Source: Eubacterium sp. UBA5416 (GTDB taxonomy: Bacteria; Bacillota; Clostridia; Lachnospirales; Lachnospiraceae). Taken from it: DNA of 61,788 bases. The notes beneath the pieces were generated by a model, which was not told the DNA's origin, ran no database searches, and worked only from the letters and a program-made list of their open reading frames with translations. The stretch's first letter is position 1. Every line of letters starts with the position of its first letter. A program made the position numbers and the translations under genes. This document shows, piece by piece, positions 35,881-43,461 of this stretch. The stretch spans positions 1 to 61,788 of the forward strand of contig DHNM01000036.1 of assembly GCA_002409525.1 (NCBI GenBank). Reading direction: 5' to 3'.

Positions 35881-37707
35881 ATGTGTGGTATTGTTGGATA
35901 TATAGGAGAGGAACAGGCAGCGCCGATTCTGCTGGACGGACTGTCAAAACTGGAGTATCGCGGATATGACTCAGCGGGACTTGCCGTCTTTGACGGAGAA
36001 GCGATACATATGACAAAATCAACCGGACGGTTAAAGGTACTGGAGGATCTCACCCATGGGGGCGCCAGGCTTCCGGGAACAGCCGGAATCGGTCATACGA
36101 GATGGGCAACTCACGGGGAGCCGTCGGATGAAAACGCACATCCCCATATTAACAAAGACGGATCAATTGCGGTGGTTCACAATGGTATTATAGAAAATTA
36201 TATAAAATTAAAGAAAAAGCTGGAGCACAGAGGATATGAATTCCGCTCACAGACAGATACAGAAGTCATTGCCCATATGCTCGACTATTATTATACCGGA
36301 GACCCTATCGAGACGATCGTCAAGATTATGCACCGTATGGAGGGATCTTATGCTCTCGGAATCATGTTTCAGGATCACCCAAATGAAATATACGCAGTGC
36401 GAAAAGACAGTCCCCTGATTGTGGCGGAAAGTGATCAGGGAAATTTTATGGCATCCGACGCACCGGCGGTCCTGAAGTATACACGTCAGGTATATTTCAT
36501 TGAAAATGAAGAAATCGTAAAGCTGACCGGGGATTCTCTGAATTTCTACAATATCGATGAGGAGGAACTGGCGAAAGAGCCGACTCGGATCGAATGGGAT
36601 ATCAATGCCGCAGAAAAGGGCGGATATGATTATTTCATGTTAAAAGAGATCTATGAGCAGCCAAAAGCCGTAGCGGATACATTAAATCCCCGCTTAAAAG
36701 ACGGTGAAATCGTGATCGATGAGCTTGGCATGACAGATGACGACATCAGAAAAATCAAGAAGATCTATATCATTGCCTGCGGATCCGCATATCATACAGG
36801 AGTCACTGCCAAATATGTGTTTGAAGGACTTGCCAGGATACCTGTTGAAGTGGACCTTGCCTCTGAATTTCGATATCGGAATCCGATTTTTGAACCGGAT
36901 ACATTCGCTATTATTGTCAGTCAGTCTGGTGAAACCGCAGATTCTCTTGCAGCGCTTCGTGAAGCGAAGGCCCATAACATCAAGACACTCGGAATTGTCA
37001 ATGTAGTGGGAAGTTCCATTGCAAGAGAGGCGGATAACGTCATGTACACCTGGGCCGGTCCGGAGATCGCAGTGGCAACGACAAAGGCATATAGCACACA
37101 GCTGATCGCACAGTATCTGCTGGCATTGAAGTTTGCGAAGGTGAGAGGAACTATCGACGAAGACACATTTTCATCGATGATTGATTCGCTGAAACAGCTT
37201 CCGGAGCAGATATCCCTCCTTTTAAGCCACAAGGAAAATGTTCAGAAATTCGCAAACCGTTACCTGGCTTCTGATCATGTGTTTTTCATCGGGAGGGGTA
37301 TCGACTATGCGATTTCTCTGGAAGGCTCTCTGAAATTAAAGGAGATTTCGTATATTCATTCGGAGGCTTATGCTGCCGGAGAATTAAAGCATGGGACGAT
37401 CTCGCTCATCGAAGACGGCAGACTGGTGGTCGCTGTTCTGACGCAGCCGGATTTGTATAAGAAGACAATCAGCAATATTCAGGAAGTAAAAACAAGGGGC
37501 GCGTTTGTGATGGCAGTGACTACCGCCGGAAATACAGAAGTAGAGAAAGTCGCGGACTACTGTATCTACATTCCGGAGACAAATCCGTATTTTGCGAACT
37601 CACTGGCGGTGATTCCTCTTCAGCTGTTTGGCTATTATGTTTCGCTCGGAAAAGGCCTGGATGTTGACAAACCTCGTAATCTTGCAAAATCAGTTACCGT
37701 AGAATAA
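35881..37707 (+). CDS. glmS: Glutamine-fructose-6-phosphate aminotransferase (isomerizing)
   Basis: This enzyme makes glucosamine 6-phosphate from fructose 6-phosphate and glutamine, the entry to UDP-GlcNAc and so to peptidoglycan and wall polymers. The 608-residue protein begins MCGIVGYIGEEQAAPILLDG with catalytic Cys2, has IGHTRWATHGEPSDENAHPH in the glutaminase domain, and two SIS domains with IIACGSAYHTGVTAKYVFE, VSQSGETADSLAALREAK, and the C-terminal PRNLAKSVTVE. It starts four bases after the upstream glycosyltransferase, which leaves no space for a glmS ribozyme leader. Confidence 0.98.
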   Translation: MCGIVGYIGEEQAAPILLDGLSKLEYRGYDSAGLAVFDGEAIHMTKSTGRLKVLEDLTHGGARLPGTAGIGHTRWATHGEPSDENAHPHINKDGSIAVVHNGIIENYIKLKKKLEHRGYEFRSQTDTEVIAHMLDYYYTGDPIETIVKIMHRMEGSYALGIMFQDHPNEIYAVRKDSPLIVAESDQGNFMASDAPAVLKYTRQVYFIENEEIVKLTGDSLNFYNIDEEELAKEPTRIEWDINAAEKGGYDYFMLKEIYEQPKAVADTLNPRLKDGEIVIDELGMTDDDIRKIKKIYIIACGSAYHTGVTAKYVFEGLARIPVEVDLASEFRYRNPIFEPDTFAIIVSQSGETADSLAALREAKAHNIKTLGIVNVVGSSIAREADNVMYTWAGPEIAVATTKAYSTQLIAQYLLALKFAKVRGTIDEDTFSSMIDSLKQLPEQISLLLSHKENVQKFANRYLASDHVFFIGRGIDYAISLEGSLKLKEISYIHSEAYAAGELKHGTISLIEDGRLVVAVLTQPDLYKKTISNIQEVKTRGAFVMAVTTAGNTEVEKVADYCIYIPETNPYFANSLAVIPLQLFGYYVSLGKGLDVDKPRNLAKSVTVE

Positions 37708-37720
37708 AAAATTATCGCCT

Positions 37721-37776
37721 TTTTCACGTTTTTTTAAAATGTTCTTCACATATTAAACACAATTTTCACGTATTAT
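37721..37776 (+). promoter_or_regulatory. Three TTCAC repeats before the htrA-like gene (candidate CssR-type sites)
   Basis: TTTTCACG occurs at 37721-37728 and 37763-37770, and TTCTTCACA at 37742-37750, spaced 22 and 20 bases apart, about two helix turns each. A likely -10 TATTAT is at 37771-37776; I see no convincing -35 box at 16-18 bases, which suggests activation. In Bacillus subtilis, the CssRS-controlled htrA genes carry repeated TTTTCACA-like octamers. The link here is by resemblance. Confidence 0.5.
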
Positions 37777-37850
37777 AGGACTTGTAAGATACAAGGGACA
37801 TTACTTTGGATAAAGTCTTTTTAATAGATCGAGAAGAGAGGTAAAGGATT

Positions 37851-39467
37851 ATGAGTGATGAATATAACAACAGTGAAAAAGATAATCAAAATCATGAGAA
37901 TACAAACAGTAATACAGATGCGGAGCATACGGATTCAACCTATAGCTGGGTGAACCCGAAGATTAACAGCAATGCGAAGGAAAGCGGAACTGCAAATGAT
38001 GATATGGCAAAGTATGCCTCTGATCATGTGAACAGCCGGACGTCCGGACAGCAAAGTGACAGTAAGCAGGATAAACAGAGAGAATACTACCATATCAACG
38101 AAGAAAAACAGACCGAACATAATGAAAAAGATTCAAAAAGCAGGAAAAAAGGGAAAAAAGCCATGAAAGCGAAAAGTAGTGGCCCTAGAAATAATAACAA
38201 ATCAGCTACGGGAAAACGATGGGCGATGAATATATCCATGGCTTTGGTCTTTGGTCTCGTAGCCGGTTCTGTGATGTACGGAGTCAACTATGTGGGAAAC
38301 CGTATAAACGGATCTGAATCCAAACAGACGATTCAGAATACGACCGTGGCAACAGAGAAATCAGATGGGGTGACGGCCACATCTTCGCCTGCAAAGGAAG
38401 GTACATTTAATGTGGCTGAGGTTGCCAACAGTGCGATGCCTTCCATGGTTGCGATTTCAACAGAGACGGTTGAAAATATTCAGAGTTTCTTCGGAACTTA
38501 TTCTCAGACTGTTCCTGCCAGCGGCAGTGGTGTGATCGTAGGGGAGAATGACAATGAACTTTTGATTGCCACAAACAATCATGTGGTTCAGGGAGCAAAG
38601 AAAGTGTCTGTGGCATTTACTGATGACAGCGCGGTGGAAGCCCAGATTAAAGGGACAGATACAGACAATGATCTGGCAGTCGTGGCTGTAAAGATTTCCG
38701 ATATTTCGGAAGAAACGAAAAGCAAGATTAAGGTGGCAACTCTTGGCGATTCCGATGAACTGCAGATTGGTGAGAACGTGGTAGCCATCGGAAATGCACT
38801 TGGCTATGGCCAGTCTGTGACGAATGGCATTGTCAGTGCAAAGGATCGCACGGTTCAGGCACAGGATGAAGCGGGAAATGCCGATGAATCCAAAGACCTG
38901 ATCCAGACAGATGCAGCGATCAACCCCGGCAACAGCGGTGGCGCACTGCTGAACATGAAAGGGGAACTGGTCGGAATCAATGAGGCAAAGTATTCAGATA
39001 CCAGTGTCGAAGGCATGGGATTTGCAATTCCGCTCTCGAAAGCCGAGCCGATTCTGAAAAATCTGATGAATATGCAGACCCGTGACAAAGTTGATGAGAA
39101 CAATGCTTCTTATCTCGGAATCACAGGAACAGATGTCAGTGCCGATGCCAATCAGGCATATGGTGTACCGGTCGGAGTTGTTGTAGCTGAAGTGGAAGAA
39201 AATGGCCCCGCAGACAAAGCCGGCATCAAGAGCAAAGATGTAATTATAGGGTTTGACGACAGAAAGATCACTTCAATGACTGATTTACAATCTGCTCTCG
39301 AATATTATGGAAAAAATGAAAAAGTAGAAGTCAAGATTAAGAGAATGGGAGAGGGTGACTATAAAGAACAGAAAGTCACTGTGACTCTCGGAGCAAAATC
39401 CGATCAGAAGCAGACGACAGAAGTTCCGGAAAGCCAGCAGGTAAACCCATTTGGAAATAACAGATAA
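37851..39467 (+). CDS. HtrA/DegP-type membrane-anchored serine protease
   Basis: The 538-residue protein has a long charged cytoplasmic N-terminus (about 125 residues), one membrane helix (about 126-147), a trypsin-like protease domain and one C-terminal PDZ domain. The catalytic triad is visible: His244 in ATNNHVVQGA, Asp274 in DTDNDLAVVAV, and Ser362 in NPGNSGGALL. The PDZ domain begins near 430 with GVVVAEVEENGPADKAGIK. It should degrade or refold damaged proteins outside the membrane. It has its own upstream region and a terminator after it, so it is a separate unit. Confidence 0.95.
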   Translation: MSDEYNNSEKDNQNHENTNSNTDAEHTDSTYSWVNPKINSNAKESGTANDDMAKYASDHVNSRTSGQQSDSKQDKQREYYHINEEKQTEHNEKDSKSRKKGKKAMKAKSSGPRNNNKSATGKRWAMNISMALVFGLVAGSVMYGVNYVGNRINGSESKQTIQNTTVATEKSDGVTATSSPAKEGTFNVAEVANSAMPSMVAISTETVENIQSFFGTYSQTVPASGSGVIVGENDNELLIATNNHVVQGAKKVSVAFTDDSAVEAQIKGTDTDNDLAVVAVKISDISEETKSKIKVATLGDSDELQIGENVVAIGNALGYGQSVTNGIVSAKDRTVQAQDEAGNADESKDLIQTDAAINPGNSGGALLNMKGELVGINEAKYSDTSVEGMGFAIPLSKAEPILKNLMNMQTRDKVDENNASYLGITGTDVSADANQAYGVPVGVVVAEVEENGPADKAGIKSKDVIIGFDDRKITSMTDLQSALEYYGKNEKVEVKIKRMGEGDYKEQKVTVTLGAKSDQKQTTEVPESQQVNPFGNNR

Positions 39468-39490
39468 AGAAAAACACTTGTGAAAAGTAG

Positions 39491-39525
39491 AAGACAGGTT
39501 TTCAGTCAGGGGCCTGTCTTTTATT
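39491..39525 (+). terminator. Rho-independent terminator after the htrA-like gene
   Basis: AAGACAGG (39491-39498) pairs with CCTGTCTT (39513-39520) around a 14-base loop, followed by a T-rich tail (TTATTTAT). It lies 24 bases after the stop codon and just before the clpX promoter. Confidence 0.8.
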
Positions 39526-39533
39526 TATATAGG

Positions 39534-39562
39534 TTGCACGGTTAAACCGTTTCGGATATAAT
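39534..39562 (+). promoter_or_regulatory. SigA-type promoter of the clpX-like gene
   Basis: TTGCAC (39534-39539) and TATAAT (39557-39562) are 17 bases apart. The gene start is 25 bases downstream of the -10 box. Confidence 0.8.
39538..39550. promoter_or_regulatory. Palindrome in the clpX promoter spacer, candidate operator
   Basis: ACGGTTAAACCGT is a perfect palindrome around a central A, and it overlaps the -35 box end and fills the first part of the spacer. A repressor bound here would block RNA polymerase. It does not match the CtsR direct repeat, so the regulator is unknown. Confidence 0.5.
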
Positions 39563-39586
39563 AGGGGAAGAAAGAGAGGATAATAT

Positions 39587-41119
39587 ATGTCAGAGGACAA
39601 GGATAAGATAAATCTGCCGGCTGATGAAGAGTCGAAGCCTGATGACAGATCAGAGGACCTTGATAACAAAGGCGAACATAGAGAAGAGTTGAAGCCTGAA
39701 AAGGCAGATAACGATAAAGACAATAAAGATAAAAAAGATAAAGATAATAAAAAAGATGACGAATATGAAGAGGTCTGCTTCATGTGTCGGAGACCGGAGA
39801 GCAAGGCGGGAAAGATGTTTGAACTGCCGGGAAATATTCATATCTGCACGGATTGTATGCAGAAGAGTTTTGACACCATGAATAACGGGAATTATAACGA
39901 CCTGCTGAACAATCTTCCTCCGAATGTGAGTATGATTGATTTAAGTTCTCTTCAAAATCAGATACCGCCGAAGCAGCGCCCGAAGAAGAAAAAGGAAGCG
40001 AAAAAAGAGAAATCTAAGGAGGCTAAGAAGCAGTTTTCAATTGAGAATGTACCGGCGCCGCATAAACTGAAAGCGATGCTGGATGATTATGTGATCGGAC
40101 AGGAATATGCAAAAAAAGTGATGTCGGTTGCGGTTTACAATCATTATAAACGTGTGTTTTCCTCTGGGGAGGATGGAGTTGAGATTGAGAAATCAAATAT
40201 GCTGATGATCGGGCCTACCGGTTCCGGTAAGACTTATCTGGTGCAGACACTCGCAAAACTTCTGGATGTGCCTCTGGCTCTTACGGACGCGACATCCCTT
40301 ACGGAAGCCGGATATATCGGAGATGACATTGAAAGTGTTGTCAGCAAACTTCTTGCGGCAGCCGATAATGATGTGGAACGCGCAGAGCACGGGATTATCT
40401 TTATTGATGAGATAGATAAAATTGCAAAGAAGAAAAATACAAATCAGAGAGATGTCAGCGGTGAGGCCGTACAGCAGGGCATGCTGAAACTCCTGGAAGG
40501 CAGTGATATCGAAGTGCCTGTTGGTGCTAATTCGAAGAATGCCATGGTTCCGCTGACCACAGTCAACACCAGAAATATCCTGTTTATCTGTGGGGGAGCA
40601 TTTCCGGATTTGTCAGATATCATTAAGGAAAGGCTGACTAAGACATCGTCAGTGGGATTTCAGGCTGATCTGAAGGATAAGTACGATGATGAGCCGAATC
40701 TGGTGTCAAAGGTCATAACAGATGATCTGAGAAGTTACGGTATGATCCCGGAGTTCATTGGCCGTCTCCCGATCATATTTACCCTGGAGGCGCTTTCGGA
40801 GGATATGATGGTAGAGATCCTGAAAGAACCGAGAAATGCGATCTTAAAGCAGTATAAGAAACTACTCTCCATGGATGAGGTAAGGCTGACCTTCAGCGAT
40901 CAGGCGCTTCATGCGATTGCAAAAAAGGCCTTGAAAAGACATACAGGTGCAAGGGCCCTGCGTTCTATTATCGAGGAATTCATGCTGGATATTATGTATG
41001 AAATTCCAAAAGATGACAGTATCGGAGAGGTTGTTATTACAAAGGAATATATTGAACATACAGGTGGTCCTCGAATTGTTCTTCGGGGACAGGAGGTTCC
41101 TAAAATAGGGATGCAGTAG
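39587..41119 (+). CDS. clpX: ClpX ATPase with long acidic/lysine-rich N-terminal extension
   Basis: The 510-residue AAA+ unfoldase has a zinc-binding domain with Cys64, Cys67, Cys87 and Cys90, Walker A GPTGSGKT (209-216), Walker B IIFIDEID (270-277), EFIGRLPIIFTLEALSEDMM, and TGARALRSIIEEFMLDIMYE. It should unfold substrates for ClpP. Typical ClpX is about 420 residues with the zinc site near residue 15; here about 60 charged residues precede it and a lysine-rich stretch (KQRPKKKKEAKKEKSKEAKK) follows it. No clpP is adjacent. A homologous stand-alone ClpX-like paralog is an alternative. Confidence 0.9.
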   Translation: MSEDKDKINLPADEESKPDDRSEDLDNKGEHREELKPEKADNDKDNKDKKDKDNKKDDEYEEVCFMCRRPESKAGKMFELPGNIHICTDCMQKSFDTMNNGNYNDLLNNLPPNVSMIDLSSLQNQIPPKQRPKKKKEAKKEKSKEAKKQFSIENVPAPHKLKAMLDDYVIGQEYAKKVMSVAVYNHYKRVFSSGEDGVEIEKSNMLMIGPTGSGKTYLVQTLAKLLDVPLALTDATSLTEAGYIGDDIESVVSKLLAAADNDVERAEHGIIFIDEIDKIAKKKNTNQRDVSGEAVQQGMLKLLEGSDIEVPVGANSKNAMVPLTTVNTRNILFICGGAFPDLSDIIKERLTKTSSVGFQADLKDKYDDEPNLVSKVITDDLRSYGMIPEFIGRLPIIFTLEALSEDMMVEILKEPRNAILKQYKKLLSMDEVRLTFSDQALHAIAKKALKRHTGARALRSIIEEFMLDIMYEIPKDDSIGEVVITKEYIEHTGGPRIVLRGQEVPKIGMQ

Positions 41120-41134
41120 AAAGGAGCATTTATT

Positions 41135-41674
41135 ATGGCAAACGATTTTTTTGAACATCTCGGAAAGACGCTGACAAATACGGCAAAGAACGTCGGAGAG
41201 AAAACGGATGAGTTTATCTCAGTACAGAAGCTTCGCAGCCAGCAGTCGACTCTGGAGGGCAGGGTAGACAAAGACTATAGGCTCATCGGTGAGCTTGTCT
41301 ATCAAAAGTATGTAGGTGGAGAGCCATACAGTGAAGATGTTGCGGCTGTCTGCAGAGAGATTATGAAGAACCAGAGTGATATTGCAGATCTAAAGGATAA
41401 AATTGTCGACAGAAAAGGCCAGACAGTCTGCCCGGTCTGTGGATCGGCAGTTCCCAAAGATGCTGATTACTGTATGAAGTGTGGGTCTCCCATTCCGATG
41501 CAGGATGTGGAATACGCCCATTATGAAGAGGCTGAAACCACAGACGAGACTGATACTGCGGACACACAGACCGATACCGCGGATACGGAGTCTGCGGATA
41601 CCACGGACTCAAAGACTGATGACACTGCTGATGCAGAAAACAGAGCAGGCGGCGAGGCAGACGAAGAAGATTAA
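41135..41674 (+). CDS. Zinc-ribbon protein with acidic repetitive tail
   Basis: The 179-residue protein has a helical N-terminal half, DFFEHLGKTLTNTAKNVGEK, a family start seen in zinc-ribbon domain proteins of Firmicutes, then a zinc ribbon VCPVCGSAVPKDADYCMKCG (two CxxC pairs, about 96-115). The last 50 residues are Thr/Asp/Ala repeats with high negative charge. There is no signal peptide. It lies 15 bases after clpX with AAAGGAG and is probably co-transcribed. I cannot assign a function. Confidence 0.8.
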   Translation: MANDFFEHLGKTLTNTAKNVGEKTDEFISVQKLRSQQSTLEGRVDKDYRLIGELVYQKYVGGEPYSEDVAAVCREIMKNQSDIADLKDKIVDRKGQTVCPVCGSAVPKDADYCMKCGSPIPMQDVEYAHYEEAETTDETDTADTQTDTADTESADTTDSKTDDTADAENRAGGEADEED

Positions 41675-41683
41675 GAGGCTGCT

Positions 41684-42148
41684 ATGATTTACATTGCGAT
41701 TCTTTTCGGTGTGCTCTTTGGTGATTTGGCGATTAAGAGGCATGTGGAGCAAAAGGTCGAGATGGGTGAAGAATATCCCATTTTAGATGGAAGATTTGTC
41801 ATAAGAAAACTTCATAATGACGGACTGGCTTTCGGCAGACTCTCGGATCACCCCAAATTGATTAAATGGGGTAATCTGGGGATGCTGGGAAGTATTATTC
41901 TTTATTTTATCTGGCTTTTGGCACATCCCGGTCAGCGCCTAAAAAAAGCGGGCCTTGGTATGATGATTGGCGGAGGTCTTTCTAATGAGATTGATCGTAT
42001 TCAAAAAGGTTATGTCACCGATTATGTCAGCATACAAAGCCGCTTTGCAAAAATAAAGAGAATTGTATTTAATATATCCGATTTTTTTATCTTCGCCGGA
42101 AGTATCTTGTACATACTGGGAAGTTATAGAAAAAATACGGGAAAGTAA
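41684..42148 (+). CDS. LspA-like (signal peptidase II family) membrane protein
   Basis: The 154-residue protein has four hydrophobic segments and the conserved blocks of signal peptidase II: NDGLAFGRLSDHP, GGGLSNEIDRIQKGYVTDYV and FNISDFFIFAGSI. The aspartates in VTDYV and FNISD match the catalytic pair. It would cleave lipoprotein signal peptides such as the one at 372. The first helix is short and the usual GN of the DR motif is SN, so it may be a divergent paralog rather than the main LspA. Confidence 0.75.
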   Translation: MIYIAILFGVLFGDLAIKRHVEQKVEMGEEYPILDGRFVIRKLHNDGLAFGRLSDHPKLIKWGNLGMLGSIILYFIWLLAHPGQRLKKAGLGMMIGGGLSNEIDRIQKGYVTDYVSIQSRFAKIKRIVFNISDFFIFAGSILYILGSYRKNTGK

Positions 42149-42162
42149 AAGGAGAAAGAGTT

Positions 42163-43020
42163 TTGAAAGAAAGTAAAAAGGGTATTGTGACAGCAGCGAA
42201 GGGCCTGATCGTCGGATCAACCATGATGGTGCCCGGAGTTTCGGGGGGATCGATGGCCATGATTCTGGGTGTTTATGACAGGCTGATTCATTCTGTCAGC
42301 TCCTTTTTCGAAGACATTAAGGGAAATATAAAATTTCTTCTTGTGTTCGGAATCCCGGCACTGCTTGGAATGTTTTTATTTGCCAGCCCCCTGGAGTCGC
42401 TGATCAATGCGTATGAAAAACCAATGATGTTTTTCTTTATTGGCATTGTACTCGGAGGATGTCCGCTGATTTTCAGAGAAGCGGGAATCGAAAAAGTAAC
42501 ATGGAAAGAAGTCCTGAATCTGGCAATAGGTGCTGTGATTGTGGTGGCTATCTCTTTTCTTCCGAAAAACCTATTCGCGAGTACTACGGGAGGATTCAGC
42601 GGATTTATGATTCTGTTTATCGGTGGGATTATTGTCTCAATTGCACTGATTCTGCCCGGAATCAGTGTCACCTATATGCTTCTGGTTCTTGGAATATATA
42701 AGGGTGTCCTGCAGGCCGTTGGGAATATCAATATACCTTATCTGCTTCCGCTGGCCGTGGGCTTAATTGCAGGTATCATCTTCCTGACAAAAGCTCTGGA
42801 GACTGCTATGAAACGCTTTCCGAAACCGACGTATATGATTATCCTTGGATTCGTCCTCGGATCAGTGGGACAGGTATTTCCGGGAGTGCCTACGGGGATT
42901 GAGATCCCTATCTGTCTGCTGCTTGGCATTGCCGGGTTTGTAATCATCTATTTTCTTTCAAAGCTGGAAGAGCAGAAAACGAAAGAACTAGAGTCAGACA
43001 CGGCAAATGCTTTATACTAA
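42163..43020 (+). CDS. DUF368 family undecaprenyl-phosphate transporter (PopT type)
   Basis: The 285-residue protein has eight to nine hydrophobic helices and the two DUF368 motifs: VGSTMMVPGVSGGSMAMILGVYDR near the start and ALILPGISVTYMLLVLGIY near residue 165, which are inverted-repeat copies. Members of this family have been shown to recycle undecaprenyl phosphate across the membrane. The start is TTG 42163 with AAGGAG upstream. It would support the wall polymer locus to the left and fits with uppP 4.8 kb downstream. Confidence 0.88.
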   Translation: MKESKKGIVTAAKGLIVGSTMMVPGVSGGSMAMILGVYDRLIHSVSSFFEDIKGNIKFLLVFGIPALLGMFLFASPLESLINAYEKPMMFFFIGIVLGGCPLIFREAGIEKVTWKEVLNLAIGAVIVVAISFLPKNLFASTTGGFSGFMILFIGGIIVSIALILPGISVTYMLLVLGIYKGVLQAVGNINIPYLLPLAVGLIAGIIFLTKALETAMKRFPKPTYMIILGFVLGSVGQVFPGVPTGIEIPICLLLGIAGFVIIYFLSKLEEQKTKELESDTANALY

Positions 43021-43055
43021 CTAATTCATATAAAAATAAGAAATATATTTTATTG

Positions 43056-43092
43056 TTTGAGTTCCCGATTTGAGAGAATCCGGGAACTCAAA
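43056..43092. repeat. Inverted repeat upstream of tRNA-Leu
   Basis: TTTGAGTTCCCG (43056-43067) and CGGGAACTCAAA (43081-43092) form a perfect 12-base-pair stem around a 13-base loop. It follows the DUF368 gene by 35 bases and could end that transcript, but the sequence after the stem is A-rich rather than T-rich, so a standard terminator is not certain. Confidence 0.7.
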
Positions 43093-43117
43093 AAATCTGC
43101 AGAGACGAAAAAAGTTG

Positions 43118-43146
43118 TTGACTTTTGTCCTGTGTTCTGGTATTAT
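43118..43146 (+). promoter_or_regulatory. SigA-type promoter of tRNA-Leu
   Basis: TTGACT (43118-43123) and TATTAT (43141-43146) are 17 bases apart; an overlapping TATACT is three bases further on. The tRNA begins 37 bases after the -10 box. Confidence 0.8.
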
Positions 43147-43183
43147 ACTATTTGCGGGTACAAAAACCCTAACAGAATAATGA

Positions 43184-43267
43184 GCAGGAATGGCGGAATT
43201 GGCAGACGCGCAGGCTTCAGGTGCCTGTGGTAGCAATACTGTGAGGGTTCAAGTCCCTTTTCCTGCA
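43184..43267 (+). tRNA. tRNA-Leu (anticodon CAG)
   Basis: GCAGGAA (43184-43190) pairs with TTCCTGC (43260-43266), giving a seven-base acceptor stem and discriminator A. The anticodon arm is CAGGC-TTCAGGT-GCCTG with CAG in the centre of the loop. A long variable arm follows, as in class II tRNAs, then the T-loop GTTCAAGTC. CCA is not encoded. It reads CUG leucine codons. Confidence 0.93.
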
Positions 43268-43278
43268 TCTTTTAAAAT

Positions 43279-43300
43279 CACCGTGTATGCGGTGCTTTTT
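43279..43300 (+). terminator. Rho-independent terminator after tRNA-Leu
   Basis: CACCG (43279-43283) and CGGTG (43290-43294) form a short stem with a six-base loop, followed by CTTTTT. It lies 11 bases after the tRNA. Confidence 0.8.
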
Positions 43301-43356
43301 ATTTCTATGAGAAGTGTTATCTCACAAATTTTGCCCAAATCAAATTAATATTTATC

Positions 43357-43386
43357 TTGCAATCAATCCGTGAAGTGTGATAAACT
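43357..43386 (+). promoter_or_regulatory. Probable SigA promoter of carAB
   Basis: TTGCAA (43357-43362) and TAAACT (43381-43386) are 18 bases apart. The carA start is 75 bases downstream; this leader shows no PyrR-type attenuator or clear terminator hairpin. Confidence 0.5.
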
Positions 43387-43461
43387 CTGTAAGATTAGTT
43401 AAACGTACGTACGAATCTATTCTTAACATGGTAATGGCAGAGAAAGGATTAGGACAGAGAC

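Noticed and set aside
35860..35881. glmS ribozyme
   Set aside because: Only four bases separate glmS from the gene before it, and no ribozyme-like structure was recognised.
43056..43092. Inverted repeat as a standard terminator of the DUF368 gene
   Set aside because: The stem is strong, but an A-run rather than a T-run follows on the plus strand; kept as a repeat only.
43387..43461. PyrR or ArgR control element in the carA leader
   Set aside because: No attenuator hairpins are visible and the ArgR-like similarity is too weak. The CGTACGTACG stretch is palindromic but short.
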